Shown here one piece after another: positions 1 through 64,000 of a stretch of DNA of 64,000 nt. The notes below the pieces were generated by a model. The model made no database searches, was not told where the DNA came from, and worked only from the letters and a program-made list of their open reading frames with translations. Positions within the stretch are counted from its first letter, which is position 1, and every line of letters starts with the position of its first letter. The translations under genes were made by a program, and so were the position numbers. Origin of the DNA: Amorphochlora amoebiformis. Lineage: Eukaryota; Cercozoa; Chlorarachniophyceae. The DNA lies in assembly GCA_054601695.1 (NCBI GenBank), contig BAAHQB010000376.1, positions 1-64,000 of the forward strand, in the 5' to 3' direction.

Positions 1-8631
<8,631 letters not shown>

Positions 8632-9503
8632 GGCTCCTACCAGTACAATAAGCATCAGGGAGATCTAGATGTATTCTACACTGATGATATATCAGGATGC
8701 GGAAATATGACCATACACTAGATAGTATATACAGATAACAAAGAAGATATTCAATGTTTGTTTTTATTTGTCACTACATATGATATAAAAATACTGTAGT
8801 CTAGTAGTGCATGTGCCATTACTCTAGTTACTAGCTATAGATTGCATATACGTTATATATACACTATTTAATAGTATTTATGCATTCATGTCGGATTTAC
8901 TTTTACAACGGCGATAGATGTGTGCCAATTCATCTGCATGCGGCAGTCTAGGCAGTGTGCCACTGTGCCAGTGACAAGTATAGATTGCGTAAATCTAGTA
9001 AATGCCCCGTGGACTTACAGTACGACTAGATAGTAATTCTAGTAATTGTTGCAACAAGACCTCGGGTAGCTAGGGAAGGTACATCGGTATGTACTCTGAT
9101 ACTATAGCTATAACTAGATAACAGTGACCTGGACTTAGTTGATAATCTAGATAATTGTGTGGATAACGTTCAACAGCGAATTCATGCACGTTGAGTAGTG
9201 CGCAATTCTCCTACAATCTAAATTAACATTATAAATTTCCAACATAGTGTTGAATACTCTCAATTGATTTTAACGCTCTTCATTTATTTTGATGCAGCTT
9301 TGATAGCCTTGGCCCATCTGTTTTAAAATCAAAGGAATATTAGCGGGCACGTACTAGACGTTTAACATATTATATATTGCATGCCCAAAAACACGCACAA
9401 AGTATGTAAGTGTAGCTGTATGTATGAATGCATGTATAAGATTATGTCTATTTATGCATAAAATTATGTCAGAAGGTCGGGATGAATTGGTATGTAATTA
9501 TTG

Positions 9504-9536
<33 letters not shown>

Positions 9537-9611
9537 TTCATATATTTATATATATATATATATATATATTAGTACATATATGTGTCTATGTACACGTCTA
9601 CGCGTATAATC
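8632..9611. other. Convergent 3' spacer, CTAG-rich
   Basis: Unique-looking AT-rich sequence between the stops of two convergent genes. It has many CTAG-type words (CTAGTAGTGC, ACTCTAGTTACTAGCTATAG, ACTAGATAG) and, unlike the introns, few TA runs until about 9505. No open frame with coding character was found. It presumably contains both 3' UTRs. Confidence 0.6.
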
Positions 9612-12941
<3,330 letters not shown>

Positions 12942-13362
12942 GGTGGTTGGAAAAATCGGCTTGGCGAATGAGGTGCATTTTTCCGAAAGAAAAAGTCGCG
13001 TTGAAAAAATATTCGCACACCTTGTTGCGTTGGTCCGTTGGTCCGCTGGTCTTCTGGTCCGCCGCGCACATTTTTCTTCGCGGGATGTTGCATCATGCGC
13101 CACAGTCTTCATACAGCAGAAAAATTGCCCACCTCCAAACCCTCTCACGGTTTTCAAACCTCCAATACTTTCACAGTGTCGACCCTAAAGAACCGAAAAG
13201 AACAACCCCGCATTCCAACCGAGCTAATTATCCGAGCATTCCAATCTCAGCCCTCCTAATCCCATCCAACATCAACTCCTCCCACTCTCTCCCAACCCAC
13301 CCTTTTGCACCCCTTCACCTCCCCTCCGATTCCGTGTCAAATCGTGCACCCTGGGCATTTCC
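12942..13362. promoter_or_regulatory. Bidirectional promoter region between divergent genes
   Basis: 421 bp of non-repetitive sequence between the ATG of the PDZ-PH gene (minus) and the proposed ATG of the giant membrane gene (plus). It has no TA microsatellite, unlike the introns. Its right half is C-rich with CAACTCC, CCAACC and CCCTCC runs. Both transcription starts must lie here or within the first exons. No TATA box is obvious. Promoter function is inferred from gene orientation. Confidence 0.6.
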
Positions 13363-53494
<40,132 letters not shown>

Positions 53495-53612
53495 GCAGCC
53501 GGAACACCTACTCAAGCGACACCACAGCAGATATGCCGAAGAGATAAAGAATTATCTTTGCGCAGAAGCCGCAGAAATCTGAAATCTCAGATATTCCCGG
53601 TCAAAAACGAAG
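53495..53612. promoter_or_regulatory. Short divergent promoter region
   Basis: Only 118 bp separate the two divergent ATGs (53494 minus, 53613 plus). The sequence has no microsatellite. Shared regulation is inferred from orientation and spacing. Confidence 0.55.
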
Positions 53613-54760
53613 ATGGACGCGAAGAAACAAGCCCAGGTGCGCTCTTGCGCCATTCAGACAACGCTGGCGTGTATCTGACCTCATATTTTCCCATAGGTTG
53701 CTGACTTCCAGGCCCTTTACATCAAGGCCTACGAGAAATTTCTCGCAGGTAAAGGAATATTCAAGCAGATAAACAGATTTTGCCCGGATCCACACCATGA
53801 TGGGTAACCTTTCATGCGATGTTGACGCTTGGATACTGTTTTCAAATTAGAGGAAGGTTCCCTTCTCGAAATCTTCGCAAGTGTCGCTGGCTTGACAGCG
53901 GGTAAAGTGTTTTCTATGATGTTTCAAAGTTGCTGTCTGATACTCGATTATGTCCAGCCGCTGCACCGGAACCTGAGCCGGTTGTCGAAGATCCTCCCGT
54001 CGCTGAAGAGAAATCGACCGCGCCCCCTCCGACCGTGGAGAAGGAGCAAACCAGTAAGACATACCAGAGCTCTTTCGCCCTCACTGATGAGGTTCCAGCC
54101 GACGACGAGCCCAAGTCCAGCACTCGACTCCACTTCTCCCCAGGTCCTTAGCAGTTACATTCTTTTTTTTATTTCTTTATCTCAGAAATAGACTCACTAA
54201 GATTACAAACACAGGGGGCAAGAGCTCCATCAAGTTTGGAGCATCATCCGTGGACGAAGATGCAAGTGGGCCAAAGGTTGCCTCCCTCAAGGTTATGGCT
54301 AGCCCTGGTGGAAAAGCCTCTGTGGTTCTCGGTTCCGGCCCGGGCGCAGCTACCCCTTCTTCCGAGGTCGCTTCTGTGATCGATCAGAAGAAGGCTAAGA
54401 AGCTGGCCGTTGCTATCTCCCAGGGTGGCAAGCTCAGGGGAGTTTTCTCTAAATTTGCCGGTGATGTCGTGATGAAGTTCATTCCCAAGCAGAATTTCAT
54501 GGAATACGCAGGAAAGCTCGGGGTAAAATTAAACCGCCTAAGTCCGCGATCTTTTCTGATGTCATTTGTGCATACAGGTGAATCTGAGTATGGGTGAAGT
54601 TACCGACCTATACGAAAAGTTCATCAACTCCAAAGGTTCGTAAATAGTGTTTAATATACTCCTCTTCAATTTCGCTGAAACGTTTCTGTATTGATCTACA
54701 GACAAGGAGAAGATGACCTACAGCTCTTTCGTTCGCTTTGTGACCGCGCTCGGTCAATAA
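53613..54760 (+). CDS. Small protein with degenerate EF-hand-like C-terminus
   Basis: Seven exons: 53613-53636 (MDAKKQAQ), 53697-53748, 53851-53901, 53958-54143, 54215-54522, 54578-54635 and 54702-54760 (TAA), about 245 residues with continuous phase. The N-terminus is helical (FQALYIKAYEKFLA), followed by a Pro/Glu/Ala-rich linker (PEPEPVVEDPPVAEEK). The C-terminal third resembles paired EF-hand helices (NFMEYAGKLG, then LSMGEVTDLYEKFI, then MTYSSFVRFVTAL) but without an intact acidic calcium loop. It may be a calmodulin-fold or p25-alpha-like structural protein; this is weak. All introns are 55-102 bp and contain no TA repeat, unlike the neighbours. Strong cluster of canonical signals. Confidence 0.85.
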
Positions 54761-63963
<9,203 letters not shown>

Positions 63964-64000
63964 CTGAGATAATATTATATGAAAACATTTGTATAGATAT

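Overview
This window is nuclear DNA of a eukaryote, most likely a protist that I cannot place further. Genes are broken into many small exons joined by GT-AG introns. Exons are mid-GC. Introns and spacers are filled with (TA)n microsatellites, (CA)n and (GA)n tracts, and degenerate CCCTAA (telomere-type) repeats. Almost every Ile-Tyr-rich open frame is a translated (TA)n tract, not a gene. I rebuilt six genes by hand, requiring a GT donor, an AG acceptor and matching codon phase at each junction.

Layout. (1) A plus-strand gene enters from the left edge (exons from about 1680) and ends at 8631: a basic/acidic coiled-coil-like protein I do not recognise. (2) A minus-strand gene (12941 to 9612, 12 exons, about 552 aa) encodes an adaptor with a long Glu/Ala/Pro-rich middle, a PDZ domain and a C-terminal PH domain. 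(3) A very large plus-strand gene (13363 to 48011, modelled as 46 exons, about 2876 aa) encodes a multi-pass membrane protein. It has a large Cys-containing loop, two membrane blocks, ribonuclease-inhibitor-type leucine-rich repeats, a long Ser/Arg-rich cytoplasmic part and a repeated coiled-coil-like tail; it could be two genes split near 28.9-29.5 kb. (4) A minus-strand gene (53494 to 47387, 6 exons, about 267 aa) encodes an unrecognised hydrophilic protein. (5) A compact plus-strand gene (53613 to 54760, 7 exons, about 245 aa) has a degenerate EF-hand-like C-terminus. (6) A minus-strand gene (from the right edge to 56282) is the C-terminal part of a CobW/COG0523 (ZNG1-like) metal-chaperone GTPase with a Gly-His-rich metal-binding exon.

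Organisation. Genes alternate in orientation. Genes 2/3 and 4/5 are divergent from short non-repetitive spacers (421 and 118 bp between ATGs). Genes 1/2, 3/4 and 5/6 are convergent. The 3' ends of genes 3 and 4 interlock: the last exon of each lies in an intron of the other. Three convergent 3' regions are rich in CTAG or TACGTA palindromes. A dispersed repeat family with TTGTTAGTGCAGCGG-like ends occurs at least six times, and there is a nearly perfect direct duplication of about 650 bp in an intron of the CobW gene. The genes show no evident shared pathway; this looks like an ordinary chromosome segment with unusual intron content, not a cluster.
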